Shown: positions 42,401 to 57,400 of the stretch, piece after piece
Numbering within the stretch: position 1 is the first letter of the stretch
Layout of the letters: every line of letters starts with the position of its first letter
Source: Oxalobacteraceae bacterium
GTDB lineage: Bacteria; Pseudomonadota; Gammaproteobacteria; Burkholderiales; Burkholderiaceae_D
Assembly (NCBI GenBank): GCA_013284265.1
Contig: JABTBR010000022.1
Location: 1 to 64,000 of the forward strand
DNA length: 64,000 bases
Reading direction: 5' to 3'
Notes under the pieces: generated by a model
Seen by the model: the letters and a program-made list of their open reading frames with translations, nothing else
What the model was told of the DNA's origin: nothing
The model's database searches: none
Program-made: the position numbers and the translations under genes

Positions 42401-45400
42401 CTGCGTTCACGCTGAGCGGCAACCTCACGACCTATGCATACGACCTGAACGGCAATCGCATCAAGGAAACGCGCTCCCTGGGCACCGTCATCGGCAATAA
42501 CAAACAGCTGCGCTATGACGCACTGGGCAGGCTGGTCGGCGAAACCGCCGGTCCAGGCGCCAAGGAAACCGTCTATACCTACGACAGCGCCGGACTGCGC
42601 ACCAGCATGACCGACCCGAATGGGAACAAGACGCTGTATTTCTATGACGACGTCGGCCGTCTGACCCACACCGTCAATGCCTTGGGCGAGCTGACAGCGC
42701 AAGCCTACAATGCCTTCGGCCAGATCGTCAGCACCCGACAATATGCCAACCGCATTGCCGCAGCGGCACTCAGCGCATTGACGGGCGGCAGCAACGCCGC
42801 CATGACGCAAGCGGCTGCCTCGATCCAGGACCACCGCAACTTCTTCTTTTACGACCAGGCTGGCCGGCTGAGCTACACCGTCAACGGCGCCGGCGAAATC
42901 GAGAAGCGTGGTTACGACAATTTCAATACGGTGGTGGAGTCTATCCACTACAGCAATGCGATCACGTCCATTCCGTCGGAAGGGCTCACGGCAAGCATCG
43001 TGAACGCTGCCATTGCGACGTCCGATGCGGGCAAGAACCAGCGCAGCGTGTTTTCCTACGATGCCAGCGGCCGCTTGAGCTACACCGTCAACCCGATGGG
43101 CGAGAAACAGTCGAGCAGCTTCGACTTCGCCGGCCGCCGCCTTAGTACCACCCAGGAAAGTGTACGCAGCGGAGAAACGGCGGCAGGCAAGGCCGCGAAT
43201 AGTACCCAACTCTACGGCTATGACAACCGCGGCAACCAGATCAGCTATGTCGATGCTCAGGGAAATAAATCGTCGAACACTGTGAACGCCTTTGGCGAAG
43301 TGCTCGTTGGCGTGCAACGCTTCACGGCCAACGACGTAACCGGCCACGCCCAGGACATCGTCGTACGCAATTATTACGACGAAGATGGCCAGCTGCAGGC
43401 CAGCATCGACGGCAGTGGCGCCCTCACCGTCTTCCAGTACGACGTGAATGGTAACGTCATCGAGCGCCTCACCTACGCCAAAGTGCTAACGCCAGCGCAA
43501 GTGACCGCCGCATCCCTAGCCACGGCAACCGCGGCAACGGTCAAGGTGCAGGGCGCGACACTTGTCGACGTCGCGCACGATGCACGCCAGCGCTTCATGT
43601 ACGACGCGCGCAACCGCCTCACCGCCACCTTTACCGCGAAACAGCTCACCAACGAATGGTCGGTCACCACCCTGGCCTACGACGACAACGGCAACGTCAT
43701 CCAGCGCATCGCCTACGCGACCGCCGTGGTATCGCCCCTGACTTTCCCCCTGACGGCCATGCCGGTGCTGATCAGCGCCGCTACCGACGTCGCGACTCAG
43801 ATGTTCTACGACAAGGCCGGCCGCCTGACCGACACCGTGACAGCGCACGGCCTGCTCAACGCCAAACGCGACTGGTCGCTGGTCAGCCAGCAATACGACG
43901 CCTTCGGCAACATCTCAGCAAAGGTCATCTACAGTGCGCGCGTCAGCGCCACCGCAGTGACGACTGCCAACGTTGACACGCTCAAATCCGGTTCCGACGC
44001 GGCCACGAAGGCAACAACGCGCTATTACTACGATGGCCTGAATCGCGTCGTTAGAACAGCCACGGCGCAAGGCGCCGTCACCGTCGCGGGTGACGTGCAA
44101 AAAATGCAATGGGCAATAGAAAGCCTGCAGTACGACGCAGCGGGCAACATCGGCAAACGCACCCAGTACGCCACGATGGTGTTGCTGAACTTGAACGAAG
44201 AGCCCTCGGCGACACCTGCAGGCGTTCCTCTGCGCGACCGCAGCACGAGCTACGCCTACGATGCCGCCAACCGGCTGATCCGCACGACGGATGCAGAAGG
44301 CGGCATCACCGAACTGCGCTATGACGCCAAGGGCAATGTCATTGCCCGCACCGAGAAAGACGGTAGCGGCGCCAGCCGTACCACCCGCATTACCTACGAC
44401 CTGAACAAGCGCCCTGTCTTCGAGATCGATGCCGCCGGTTACGTCAGCGAAAATCGCTATGATGCGCTGGGCAACGTTGCGATGCGCATCCGCTATGACA
44501 AGGCCTTGACCACCGCCGCGCTGTCCACCATCGATGAAACCAGCGCCAGCGTTACCGCCGTTCTCAAGCCGAACGTTGCACTGGACCGCAGCGAGAGCTA
44601 TATCTATGACGACAGCCGCCGTCTGCTTTTCAGCATCGACTCGGCTGGCTACCTCAGTGAAAACCAATATAGCGCCTTGGGCAAGCTGCTCAAGACACTG
44701 CAGTACTCCAAATCGCAGGACTATGGCGACAAGAGCGTCGCAACCATCACCGGCAAGCTGGCCTCAGCCGGCCCCATCCGCACCACGACCTTCGACTACG
44801 ATGCCTACGGCAATCTGCTGAAGAACACAGACGTACTGGAGAAATCCGAAACTTATACCTACGACGCGCTGGGTCGCAAGCTCCAGACCACCGACCGGCT
44901 CAGCAGCGCCACGAAGTACACCTACGATGCGACCGGCAACGTCATCGAACAAACCACCGGTACGCAAAAGATTCGGTATAGCTACAACGACCGGGGCTGG
45001 CGCACCAGCATGACTGATGCGCTGGGTAACCGTACCCTGTACTTCTACGACAGCGTGGGCCGCATGACCAGCACGGTCGATGCCGTGGGTGCGGTCCTGC
45101 ACCAGGAGTTCGATACGCTTGGCCAGGTCATCAGCAGCACCCGCTACAGCAAACTGATCGACGCCGCAACCCTGGCTTCGCTCGAAGGTGGACCGGATTC
45201 TGCTCTCGTACTGCCAGCGGCAGATGGTGCCGACCAGCACAGCGTGTTCTACTACGACAAAACCGGCCGTCTGACCTATACCGTCAATGCCGCGGGCGAG
45301 GTAGACGGACGCAGCTATACAGCGTTTGATCAACTCTCCGTGTCGGTCCGTTACAGTGTGCGTCTCAGCCAAGCGGTGCTCAGCGCCTTGCAAGGCGGGT

Positions 45401-48400
45401 ATATCGAGCCGCAACTGAGCACCCTGATTGCGCAGGCCAACCTGCCGGCGAACGTCGCACAAAACCGTATCAGCACGTTCCAGTACGATGCCAACGGCCG
45501 CCTGACTTTCAGCATCAACGCCAACGGCGAAAAACAGGAAAGCACTTACAACGCCTTCGGCCAGCTCACCGACAGCACACGCTATGGTGTCCGCACCGAT
45601 AACATCAGCGCCGGCAAGTCCGCGAACAGCGTCGAGCGCTACACCTACAATCTACGTGGTCAGGTGGTCGACTATACCGACCCGGCAGGCAACCATATCG
45701 CCACCAACTACAACGGTTTTGGCGATGTCATCGAGCGCGCCCAGCGCGCAACACCGGGCAGCGTCGCCATTGATATCAGCAAGGACAGCATCACCCGCAA
45801 GTTCTACGATGCCAAGGGACAGCTAAAAGCGAGCATCGATCCAGCCGCGGCCCTGACGGTTTACCAGTACGACAGCAAGGGCAATCTCACTGACCGCCGC
45901 ACCTACGCCAAGGTGCTTACCGCGGCCAATCTGACGACGGCAAAAGATCTCCAGGTCGCACTAACAACCATCGAGGCCATGGGTGTGGTCGATGCTGCCA
46001 ACGATGATCACCAAGTTTATGTCTACGATGCGCGCGGACGCCTGATCACCACATCCACTGCGAAGGAAAGCGCACTGTGGGCGGTGGAAGCACTGACCTA
46101 CAATGAAAACGATCAGGTCATCGAGCGCATCGCCTACGCCACGCCGATGGCACTGCCGGCGACGCCGGTGCTGTCGAGCAGCGACGCGGTCTCCCACCTG
46201 TTTTACGACAAAGACGGCCGTCTGTGCGAGACCTTGACCGCCCAGCGTTCAGTGCTGAACGCGAGCAAGGTGCTGACGGCGCGCGAATGGTCGCTGACCA
46301 GCATCGAGTACGACAGCTTCGGCAATGTCGCAGCACGCACCGCCTATTCGGTCACAGGTAGCGGCCTGATTGCAACCATGGACGTCGTCGCTGCGATCAA
46401 AAACGATGGCAACGCCTTGCCAGCGGTGACGCGCTACGGCTACGACAGCATGAACCGCGCAATCAGCACCGCCGTCGCCCAAGCAAAGGTCAACGGCACG
46501 CTGCAATGGGCGTTCACGAGCCAGAGCTACGATGCGGCGGGGAATCTGAGCAGCCGCACACAGTACGCCACCGCCGCCACGCAGGCTGCGGACAGCACGA
46601 TCGCGCAGCCTGCGGCGGACGCGGCGCGCGACCGCACCACGACGTACAAATACGACCTGGCCAATCGCCTGAGCAGCACCGCCGATGCGGAACAGGGCGT
46701 CGTGGAGTTGCGCTACGATGCGCGCGGCAACATCACCCAGCGTATTGCCGGCACCGGCACCGGCCAGCGCATCACCCGCACCGTGTATGACCTGAACGAC
46801 CGGCCGGTTTACGACATCGACGCCCTCGGTGCCGTCACGGAACGGAATTACGACACCTTAGGCAATGTGATCAAAAGCATTCGCTACGCCAACCCGATTA
46901 ACGCGGGCGCGGTCACTGAGACCACGAACAGCGTCAGCGGACAGCTGATACTGGCAAGCGGCAAAGACCGCACCCAGTATTATGTTTACGATCAGGATCG
47001 CCAGTTGCGCTTCACCATCGATGCGGGCGGCTATCTGACGGAAAACCGCTACGACGCCGTCGGCCATCTGACTGAAACCCGCGCCTACCCTGCCCTGCTT
47101 ACCTATACCGACTACGGCCTGGTCGCGATGGTCGCCAAAGCGCTCAGCGCCGGCGCCCCGCGCATCACCCTGCTCGACTACGACGCCATGGGTAACCTGC
47201 TCAAATCAACCGACGCGATGGGCAAGAGCGAGTCCTATACCTACGATGCGCTGGGAAATAAAACCAGCTTCTCCAACAAGATGGACAGCATATGGGAATA
47301 CCAGTACGACGCGACCGGTCGCCTGCTGTTGGAAACCAGCCCCGAGGTCGATGCCTACGTTAATGCACCTGAGAACTATACTCATGCGGACTGGGCTACC
47401 CGTGCCCACGCATTGGTAAAGCTCCAGACGGCGATGCAGTACGATGCGCTGGGTAATCTGAAATCCCGTACCGAAGGTTTCGGATCGGCCCAGCCGCGCG
47501 TGACCCTGTACGGCTACGATCTGGTGGGTAGACAGACTCTGACCACGCTGGCTCCGGTCAAGGTATATGCCGCGCCAGTGAGCCCCCAGGGTGTGGCTGA
47601 CCGTACCGAAACCGAGGTGACGCCAACCATCGTAGTAAGCTATGACATGCTTGGCAATGCTGTCTCGAACAAGGATGTTGGCGGCAAGCTGAGCTACAAA
47701 ATCTATGACAAGCAGGGACAAGTCCGTTTTGAAATCGATGCCAAAGGCAATGTCACCGGCTACGAGCGCGACAGCTTCGGCGCCGTCGTCACGCTGACCC
47801 GCTACGCCCAGCCGCAGACGGCGGCCACCACCCTGTCGGCCAGCGCCTTCAAGGCCGCACTCAAGCTCGACAGTGCCGACCGCGTCATCACCACCATCTA
47901 CGACCAGCTCGGCCATGTGCGCAAGGTCATCGAACCACAAACCCAGGTCTACGACCAGCACCGCAGCTCGGGCGACCTGAGCTTCGTGGCCGGCCGCACC
48001 ACCGAGTCACGCTACAACGGCTTTGGCGAGCTGATCCAGCAAGCGGTCTATGGCGGCGACAGTCTGGGTAACGCTATCGCCGGCGTCGAGAGCACGGACA
48101 ACCGTTATTACTACGATACGCGGGGCAACAAGGTCGGCCTGCTGCAGGCCGTGGCCAACAGCGACACCGACCATCGCGCCTACCTCACCACCTACGGCTA
48201 CGATGATGTCGGCAATCTGACCAGCCAGTATGAATACAGCCGGGCGCTGTCCGCATGGAGCGACAACCTGTCCACTCCATCTGCCGATGTGGATATAGAT
48301 CGCAGTACCGCGTATAAGTATGACGGCGCCAACCGCCGTACCGAGGAAACCCGTCTCAAAGTCGGCTTTAGCGAAAGCGCGACACCCACGGTCGGCACAA

Positions 48401-51400
48401 CAGGCAGCCTGACCACCACTTACGGCTACGACGCACTAGGCAACCAGATCTCCGCAACCGATCCGCTCGGTGGCGCCACCTACACCTATTACGACAAGCT
48501 GGGCCGTGTGACGGCCATCGCCAAGGTACAGACGACGACGGTTACCGGTATCACTGCCGGAAAAAATCCGCTGACCGAATTCAAACTCGACATCTACGGC
48601 AATGTCCAGATGCGCATCGAATATGCCAAAGGCATAACCGTGGCCATCGGCGCCGCGCAACCCGCGGCGACAGTCATCGATGCCTTCTTCGCCAATACCG
48701 CCAACCGCGATGCCACCAACGACCGCATCACCAGCACCAGATACGATGTCAACGGCCATGCGCTGCAGGTGTACGACGCGGAAACCAAAGTCAGCTATGC
48801 TTCTTACGATGTCTACGGCCGTCTCGCCAAGCAGTGGCGCCCGGTCACCAATGCCAACGGCGTAACGGAAACCGCATTCCAGATCAACCGCTACGACGCC
48901 CTGGGACAGTTGTATCAGATCGAGAAACCAGGCAATGTCGATCTGGTGTACAACACGGTGGTCGGCAACACCGTCCAGCAAAACAATTACAACGCCTTCG
49001 GTGAAATGACCGATAGCTGGGTAAGCAGTGGCGCCAATGATGCCAAGCTCCTTGATTACCGCCGTTACGACAACGCAGGACATGTCTGGCTTACTAACTC
49101 CGGCGACAACGTAGACAAAGCCTTTATCTACGATGTGCGCGGCCAAGTCACCTCGCAAATCCGCGTCACCGATAATGACGAGCACAGATTGCGCGACGCA
49201 GGCGTCATTGCCGGCGCGCTCAGCTTCAACGCGAACCAGACATTGCGCACCAATACGCGCTACGACCTGCTCGGCCGCGCGGTCGACAGCACCACCGTTG
49301 ACGGACGACCGCTTACCCTGATGCGCCGGGTAGACGGCAACTGGGTGAAAGGTGATCTTACCAGCCGTGTGGCCGAGGCCGACAGCCTGATCGTCGTGGG
49401 CGCACCATCCGATCAGGTCCGTACATACACGCTGTCGTACCGCCTCAACGGCGGTGCCTGGACACCGCCTTCCGGCATGCGCATCTCCACTGTGGATGGC
49501 TACACCGTCTTCAATCCTGCCGGTCTGGAAGCCGGTTCCTACGAATACCGCGTGTTCGTGCAGCCCGCCGGCGAGGCGGTCTTTGAAGCCGACGGCGGTG
49601 TACTGACGCTGAGCTCGACATCAGCACTGAGCAAGAACGAGCAAATCGCTCGCCTCTACCTGATGCTGTTGAACCGTAATCCGGATCTTGGTGGTATGAA
49701 TGGCTGGATCGCGCGCCTGAACAGCGGTTCGCCGCTGGGCCAGGTCGCCTATGAAATCATGACCAGCGCAGAAGCCGCGCTGCAAGGAAAATCCGGCACC
49801 GACATCGTCAAGACCGTGTTCCTGCAAGCATTTGGCTGGCAGCCGTCGAACGATCCGGCTTATCTCGCCGATGTCACCAAATGGGCCGCGCGTCTCAACG
49901 CCAAGCTGATCACCGATCCGGCCCGCGGCCAGGTTCTGCTTGACATGCTCAGCGCAAATAACAAGGAAAAAGAACAGCTGATGGCTGGCAAGGTCGCAAT
50001 TGCCGTGGCCGCGGTGGCGAAGGAAGCGGTACTGGCTTCCGCGCTCGAATTGCACAACGGCGCAGGCCCCGCTTCAGACTCCACGCCATTGGAAGAAGCA
50101 CGTCTGGCGATCAGCCGCCTCTACGTCGCCATTTTGCGCCGCGCGCCAGACCACGACGGCATGGTTGGCTGGATCAACAGACGCATGGACAATGCCAGCC
50201 TTGATCAGATCGCCAACGATATGGTGAACAGCAAGGAAACAGAGGCGCTGGCAGCTCTCTCCGATGTGGAATTCATCAAGCAGATGTACTGGAATATCCT
50301 TGACCGGGAAGCAGACTCTGCCGGTCTGGCGTACTGGCTCAGCAAGTTCCAGGGAGCCACTCGCGGCGCCATCGTCGTGGGTATCATGAACGGCCTGCTC
50401 TCCTACAACGGCGATGATGCAATCGAACGCAAGTCGCAGGCCCTGTTCAACAACAAGGCCAGCGTTTCCATGATCTATGCGCTGAACATGAGCGGCAAGG
50501 ACTTGCTCACGGAACAAAAAATACTGGGCAAGGTTACCGCAACCGATATCACTGCTGCGCTTACCTATGCAGCCGATGCAATCCGCGCGATGGTAAAGGA
50601 GGCGGCTAAATCAATCGAGCAAGACACCAAGACCGCCGCCGAACTGACATTGGCGGCAGTGACCGCAGCCCAGGGCTTGGTCAACGCCAACACGGTTGCC
50701 ACCACAGCCGCCAGCCAGGCGGCCGCCAATCCGATGGCTGCGCCTATGATCACAGTGGCGCGCCTGTATGTTGGCCTGCTTAAACGCAGCGACGCGCCTG
50801 GCCAGACGCTCGATATCGGGGGCATCACGTTCTGGACCCGCCAGTTGATGAACGCCACCACGCCTGCGGCGATCGAGGCGACCGAAACGGCCATCGCACA
50901 AAGCATGATCGATTCGGCCGAAGGCAAGCAGCTCTATGGCTATACCGTATGGAATGCCGATGCTGCCAAAGCCTTCATCACCAAGCTCTACCAGCAAATT
51001 ATCGGCCGTGAACCGGATCCCGATGGCCTGATCTATTGGGCCGACAAAGTCACGACGCCAGCCCAGCGCGGCCTGATCGGCGCGGCAATGGTCCACTCGG
51101 TGCTGGACAACCAGCTCAGTAACCTGAACCCGGGCAAGGCCGCTGAACAAGGCCGGGTTAGCGCCTTCAACAACAAAGTCGGGATTGCCCTGGGTGCGCT
51201 CAGCACCGACGCCACGCGCGCCGTCAATGAAGCCAGCGCCGCGCTGGCCGCGGCCAATCTCGCCGTTACCAAGGCCAGCGCCGCCACCAGCGCGGCAACC
51301 GTGGTAACGAACACCACCAACGCAAGCGCCGCGCGCCGCGCCAAGGCTGCGGTTGAGCTAATCCGCATGTACGTCGGGATTCTGAACCGCGGACCGGGGC

Positions 51401-54400
51401 GCGGCGTTCCCATGGACCTGGGTGGATTGAATTACTGGATCGACGCCCGCGTCAACAGCGGCTCGTCGCTGGAAAATATCGCCACCAATATGCTCACCTC
51501 CGCCGAGGGTCTCGCCCTGTTCCCGGCCAGCATGAGCGCTCACGACTTCGTCAACAAGATCTACCAGCAGGCGTTTAACCGCACACTGGCATCCGGCGAT
51601 ACATTCTGGGAAGACAAGATCACCAGTGGCGTGGCGAAAAACGTCATCGCTGTCGGCATCCTGGGCGGTCTATTCGACAACGTCACGCCGAGCATCGCCG
51701 AAATGAGCAACAAGGCCGACCGCGAACAGTTCCTGGCGTCGGCACTGGGCCAGATCGCCGGACTGACCGCACTGGCTGCCAGCACCACAGTGACCACGGT
51801 GAACACCGCACTGAACACCCGCGACAACGCAGTCTATAACGCGGCCCTGGCGCTGCAGGCGCGCGACCGCGCGCAGGCAGCCACGGCGGCGGCCGACCCG
51901 GCCGTCATCGCCGCACTGAAGGCCAAGAATGAGGCCCAGACCCTGCTCGGCTCCAGCCTGCGCAGAAGCCTGACCGAATTGATGGTGGCATTCCGCCAGC
52001 CTGTCGACTATGCCAACGTGCAACGCACGCTGGCCGACCTGACCGCCGGCAGAACCACGTTGACCGCCCTCGCCGGTCAATACGCCGGCCCGATAACGGA
52101 CCGCAGCGCCTTCTTCTCCAGACTCTACACAACCGTCCTGAACCGTGAAGCCGACGCGGGTGGACTGGCATACTGGGTGGGCAACGCCAGCAGCGATCCG
52201 GCCGCGCTGGCCTATGGCTTCTTTACCGCCGGCCGGGATGCCGAGCTGTACAACGTAAATTCCTATCGCGGCACCTTCGGCGCCGAACTGAACACCGCCT
52301 TCGATGCGAATACCGCCAGCGGCAACAGCATCGTCGCCGCCTACAACAGCACGGTGACCTCGGTCCAGCAAGCCATCGATGCCGCCAAGATCCAGACCCA
52401 GAAGGATCTGGTCAGTGCCGACGCTGCGGCCAAGGCCGCCACCGACGACTACAACCTGAAGTCGGTGGCGTTAGCCGTCGTCATTGAAGGCTACCGCGCT
52501 ACCGCCGCAACCGCCGTGGTCGATTCGCTCATGGCGAACGACAGCGCGACCGCCGCCGCGACCATTGTCAAGACCAATGGCGACACTTTGACGGTGGACA
52601 TCACGGTGGCCGGCCAGACCTCCGCGCTAGCCATGGCCAACAGCATGCGCAGCGCCGCCAGCCTGGACGCCGCGCTGTCCAAGGCCCGGGCCGGTGTGGA
52701 CCAGGCCGGCATCGCCGTGACGCTCAATGCCCAGGCGCTGTTGAACGCCCCGGCCACCACGAGACAAATCACCCTGATCACCCAGTTCTACGTGGCGCTG
52801 ATCGGCCGGCTGCCGACCATGGTGGAACTGAGCGTGGGGTTCAACAGCTTCCAAACCGGCGGCGATGCCACCAAGCTGGCGCAAAAGCTCATCTCCGACA
52901 ACCCAGTGTTGTTTACGTCGGCGATGAGCAATGCCGATTTTGTCGGCAAGCTGTATCAGAACACCCTTGGGCGTGCGGCTGACGACGGTCCGGCCAACTA
53001 TTGGACCAAGATCCTGAACGCGAACCCGGCGATGCCGCGCGCCCAACTGGCCGTCGAGTTCATCGACAGCATCGTGCAGCGCGGCATCACTCAGGACACG
53101 GTCGGATTCAACAACAAGATCACCAGTGGCTTGAACAGCATGTCTCAGCTGATCGCGTCCGCCATCCTGGCACCGAACGTCGGCGACTATGTCAAGGCGC
53201 AAGCCATCATCATGCGCGACGACGCGGCTCTGGCGGACGCGGCAGCATTGGCCGCCATGTCTCCGGCGGCGCGCTACACCCTGCAAGCGACCCAGCTCTA
53301 CACCCTGCTGTTCCGCCGCATCCCCGATGCCGGCGGCTTGCGTTTCTGGGTGAGCCGCCTGACGGCCGGCGCATCGATGGCGCAGATGGCAAAAGACATG
53401 CTGAGCGGCACTGAAGGTCTGCAGAAGTTCCCGCCAGAACAAAGCAACGCGGCATTTATCGCCAACCTGATCACGAACGGCCTCGGCCGCCAGGCCAGTC
53501 CGGAGGAACTGACCCGCTACAACGCGCTGCTGGACGGCGGTCAGACCAGGGATCAACTGGCTGTGACCTTGATTAACGACGTACTGGCCTACGCCGATGG
53601 TGATACCGCCCAGCTGGCCAGCCGCACCCTGTACATGGGCCACGTGGCGACGGCGCTGGATGTGCTCGACTATGTAGCAGGGAAACTCCTCGTCGGCGAA
53701 GTCAAAATAGCGCCGGAAGTGCTCGACGAAAGGACCTCTGATCTGTACAAGCAGCTATTGAGTGGACCTGCGCCTGCCCTGGCGACGCTGGACACGAGCC
53801 AATTAGCCATCCTACGGTACAACGGAATGCAGATTGGCATCAATAACGGCAGCAATGGCGAACAGCGCGGCCATCTGTCGAATACGACTACCTTTGATCG
53901 CTGGGGCAATGTGCTGAGCATGGCCGACGCGCGCGATCCGAACTGGGTGGTGACCTATACCTACAACGCCAACAACCAGGTATTGAAACAGACCATGAAT
54001 GGCGTGCCGGGCACGGTAGGCTACGCGGCCAACAACACCTACGACAGGCTGGGCCGTAATCTGAGTGTGACCGACGCCAAGAACCAAACCAACTCGACCG
54101 CCTACGACAGCAATGGCTTCATCATCACGGAAACCCATGCTGATGGTGCCGTCGTCACCTACGTCAACGACGTGTTCGGCCAGCACACCAAGATGACGGT
54201 GGCACTGACAAACGACGTCACCACCAGTTTCGCGGCGGGCGCCGCCAGCAGCGTCATTACCAGCTACGCCTACGACCGTCTGGGCCACCAGATCAGCAAG
54301 ACCAGCGCACCAGTTGCAATCTATTACGCTCAAAACCTGGTCGGCACCAATGCGCCTCCGGACATGAACGTCCTGGCCGCTACCGCCGCTGTCAGCGGAC

Positions 54401-57400
54401 AAGCCATCGTCATCATCGACACCTACCAATATGACGAACTGGGCCGCCGCATCCGCAGCACCAACGACAATACCAGCAACACCGCCACGATCAATAAAGG
54501 CTACGCGCTTGATCCGAACAAACGCACCAGCAGCAGCGTGCGCTACGACCTCAGCGGCAACGTTATCAGCACCACCGACGCGCTTGGATTCAGCACACTG
54601 AGCAGCTTCGACATTTACAATCATAGAACCGCCCAGCAGGACGCCAATGGCGGCATTCTGCGCTGGGACAACGACAGCGCGGGCCGCGTGCTCGTCCACT
54701 ACGACCTGTCGGGCCGCCAGACCAAGTACGGCTACGACACCGCTGGTCAGATGCTCAGTCAAACGCGCAAGGACGGCACCACCGTCACGCAAACCCTTCA
54801 ATACAGCTATGACGGTAGTGGCCAGCTGTTGCAAATCGCCGACAGTCAACTGCCGTCTGGCCCAGGCGCCACCGGCCCATTGGCGTTGGTGCAGACGACC
54901 AGCTACACCTATGATTTGTCCGGCAACCGCCTGACCGAACGTGTCTGGCTGGAAAAAGAGCAGCGCGCGGTGCTGGACAACTCCATGATCTACGACCGTC
55001 AGGGACGGGTGCAGGAAATCGCCTCCAATGTGAAGGCCGCCTATGCCAACCAGCTCGTTATTTACAGCTATGACAACAACGGCAACCGCACGAAGGTCAC
55101 GACCACCTTTACTACCGACACCGGCGCCACGAAGACAATCGAGATCAACAACCGCTTCGACAAGATGAACCGACAGAACCACGTCGACGGCAGCGTGACA
55201 ACGAGTATCGCTGCTGCGGGCGACGGCAAGATCGACACCCACGACATCAAATACGACGGCGCGGGTAACCGTAGCAGCGATACCTACGGCCCAGGCAAAG
55301 ATGCCGCCAGCACCTATGCCACCGAAACCTACAATTACGATGCCGTCGGTCGCTTGTCCTTTGTCACCAAAGCCGGGAACACCATCGTGCAGCGCTATTA
55401 CGATGGCGCCGGCCGCATCATCCGTTCGCGCGACAATAATGATATCCGCGTCAATGCATATGATGCGGATGGGCGCATGACGCGCCAGCGCAGCGCCACC
55501 TATAACGGTACCTTTGAGGGTAAGTACGTCAACGATATCCACTACGCCGCGTCAGTCGAAAACGCGGGCGGTGGCTACGATAGAGTCGGCAATCTGCTGG
55601 TGTACCGGGTCGTGGAGGGCGCCAGCGACTACAACGCCCAGACCTTCAGAAACGACTACAGCGGCAGACAGTTCGACAGCTACCAAATCACCAGCACCAC
55701 GGCCACCCCCGCCGCTAGTGCAAGAAATGCCAGTGCCGTCACTGTCACCAGACTGTACGACTACAGCGGCGCACTGGTGGAGGTGCAGAGCACCGATGAG
55801 AAGAAGAACCGCACGCTGATCAACGATAGCAGCGGCCGCGTGCTGGAGAACAAGCAGGGCGGCATCGTCACCCATACCCTGATCGCCAACGACCAGGTAA
55901 TCGGCAGCGCCGACCAGAAGCACGAAACCTACAGCAGCGGCTTCGAGTCGATCAGCTCTCCCGCCCTGATGGCCGGGCAGAGTGTCTACATCGTGCAGGA
56001 CAAGGATACGTTGGAGAGCATCGCCAAGGCCGTATGGGGCGACGGACGTCTGTGGTACCTGATCGCCGAAGCCAACGGCGGCATCGACAATACGGGCCTG
56101 GTCCTTGGCCAGCCGCTGACAATGCCGGCACGGGTCAATACCGTGCTTAACAGTTACCAGACCTTCAAGCCATATAACGCGGCTGAGGCGATAGGCGACA
56201 TCACGCCAGTGTTGCCGGCGCCAGCAGCTGGTGGTTGCGGCGGCGTAGGCATGATCATCATGATCGTGGTGGCGGTTGTAGTTACCGTCATTTCGGGCGG
56301 CGCCATGGCCGGGTTTGCTGCTCAAGGCTTGGCGCAAGCCATGCTGGTTGGCGCTGCGGCCAGTATGGCAGGCTCGATCGCCAGCCAGGTCGTCGGCATG
56401 GCCATCGGCGCGCAGGATGGATTCAGCTGGAAAGCTGTTGGGCAGGCTGGTATTAGCGGGGCCATCGGCGGGGGTATGGGCTTTGAAAGTAGTTCACAAG
56501 GTACATTGCTTGGTGACGTCTTCAAAGGTTCGGATTGGTCCGCCACTGCCGCGCGCGCCGCATTGGGTAACACCATCACTCAAGGCGTCGGCATCGTCAC
56601 GCATCAGCAAAGCGGCTTTAACTGGCGCAGCGTAGCCGCATCTGCCGCCAGCGCCGCGGTCGGCAGCCAATTCGGTAATCCTCAAGGTACCAAAATCGAT
56701 AGCTGGGGCACCTTTGGCACCGCCATGGCCGGTAACTTCGCAAGCGGCGTTACTTCCGCCGTCGTGCGCGGCGGGCGCGTGGAGATTGGACGGATAGCGG
56801 CGGATGCATTTGGCAATGCGCTGGGCAACAGCCTAGCGGCTCAACTGTCTGAGCCATCTGACACAACACTGCGCAGTAAAGGCAATCTTGACAAGCGAAT
56901 TTCTCAGACCAATACCGGACTTGCAGCTCTTGATGCAGCAGCTCAAAAATATGGCGGCTATGCACAAATCCCACTTGATTCTGAGGAGTACCAACTAGCG
57001 TTGACGGTCGGCAAGACCAATAACTCGACTATGCGCGCAATTGCCGGCGACTCAGCTACTGCCAATGGTTTTTCTAACGGCAACAGCCAAGCTCCCAAAA
57101 CTGACGATCCGGCACTGCCTGGAGTGTCACGCAAAACTGCGGAAATGCTGCGGGTCGAAGTTTCCGGTAGTCTGGCAGAGGCTCAGCTATACCAGGTTGA
57201 TCGTGGGGTTGCGGTATCCGGAGGCGTAGTTGCAGGCATGTTCCAGAGCATTGGGGATGGGATAATAGGTTCAGCGACTCTGATCAAAGACGGCCTGCTT
57301 GCGCAGCGATATGTCATGGGTGGCGGAGATAATGAGAGAGCTCGTTCATCTCCCCTCTTCGACGCTGAAAAAGAAGCTTTCCAGAATTTCAAGGAAATCG

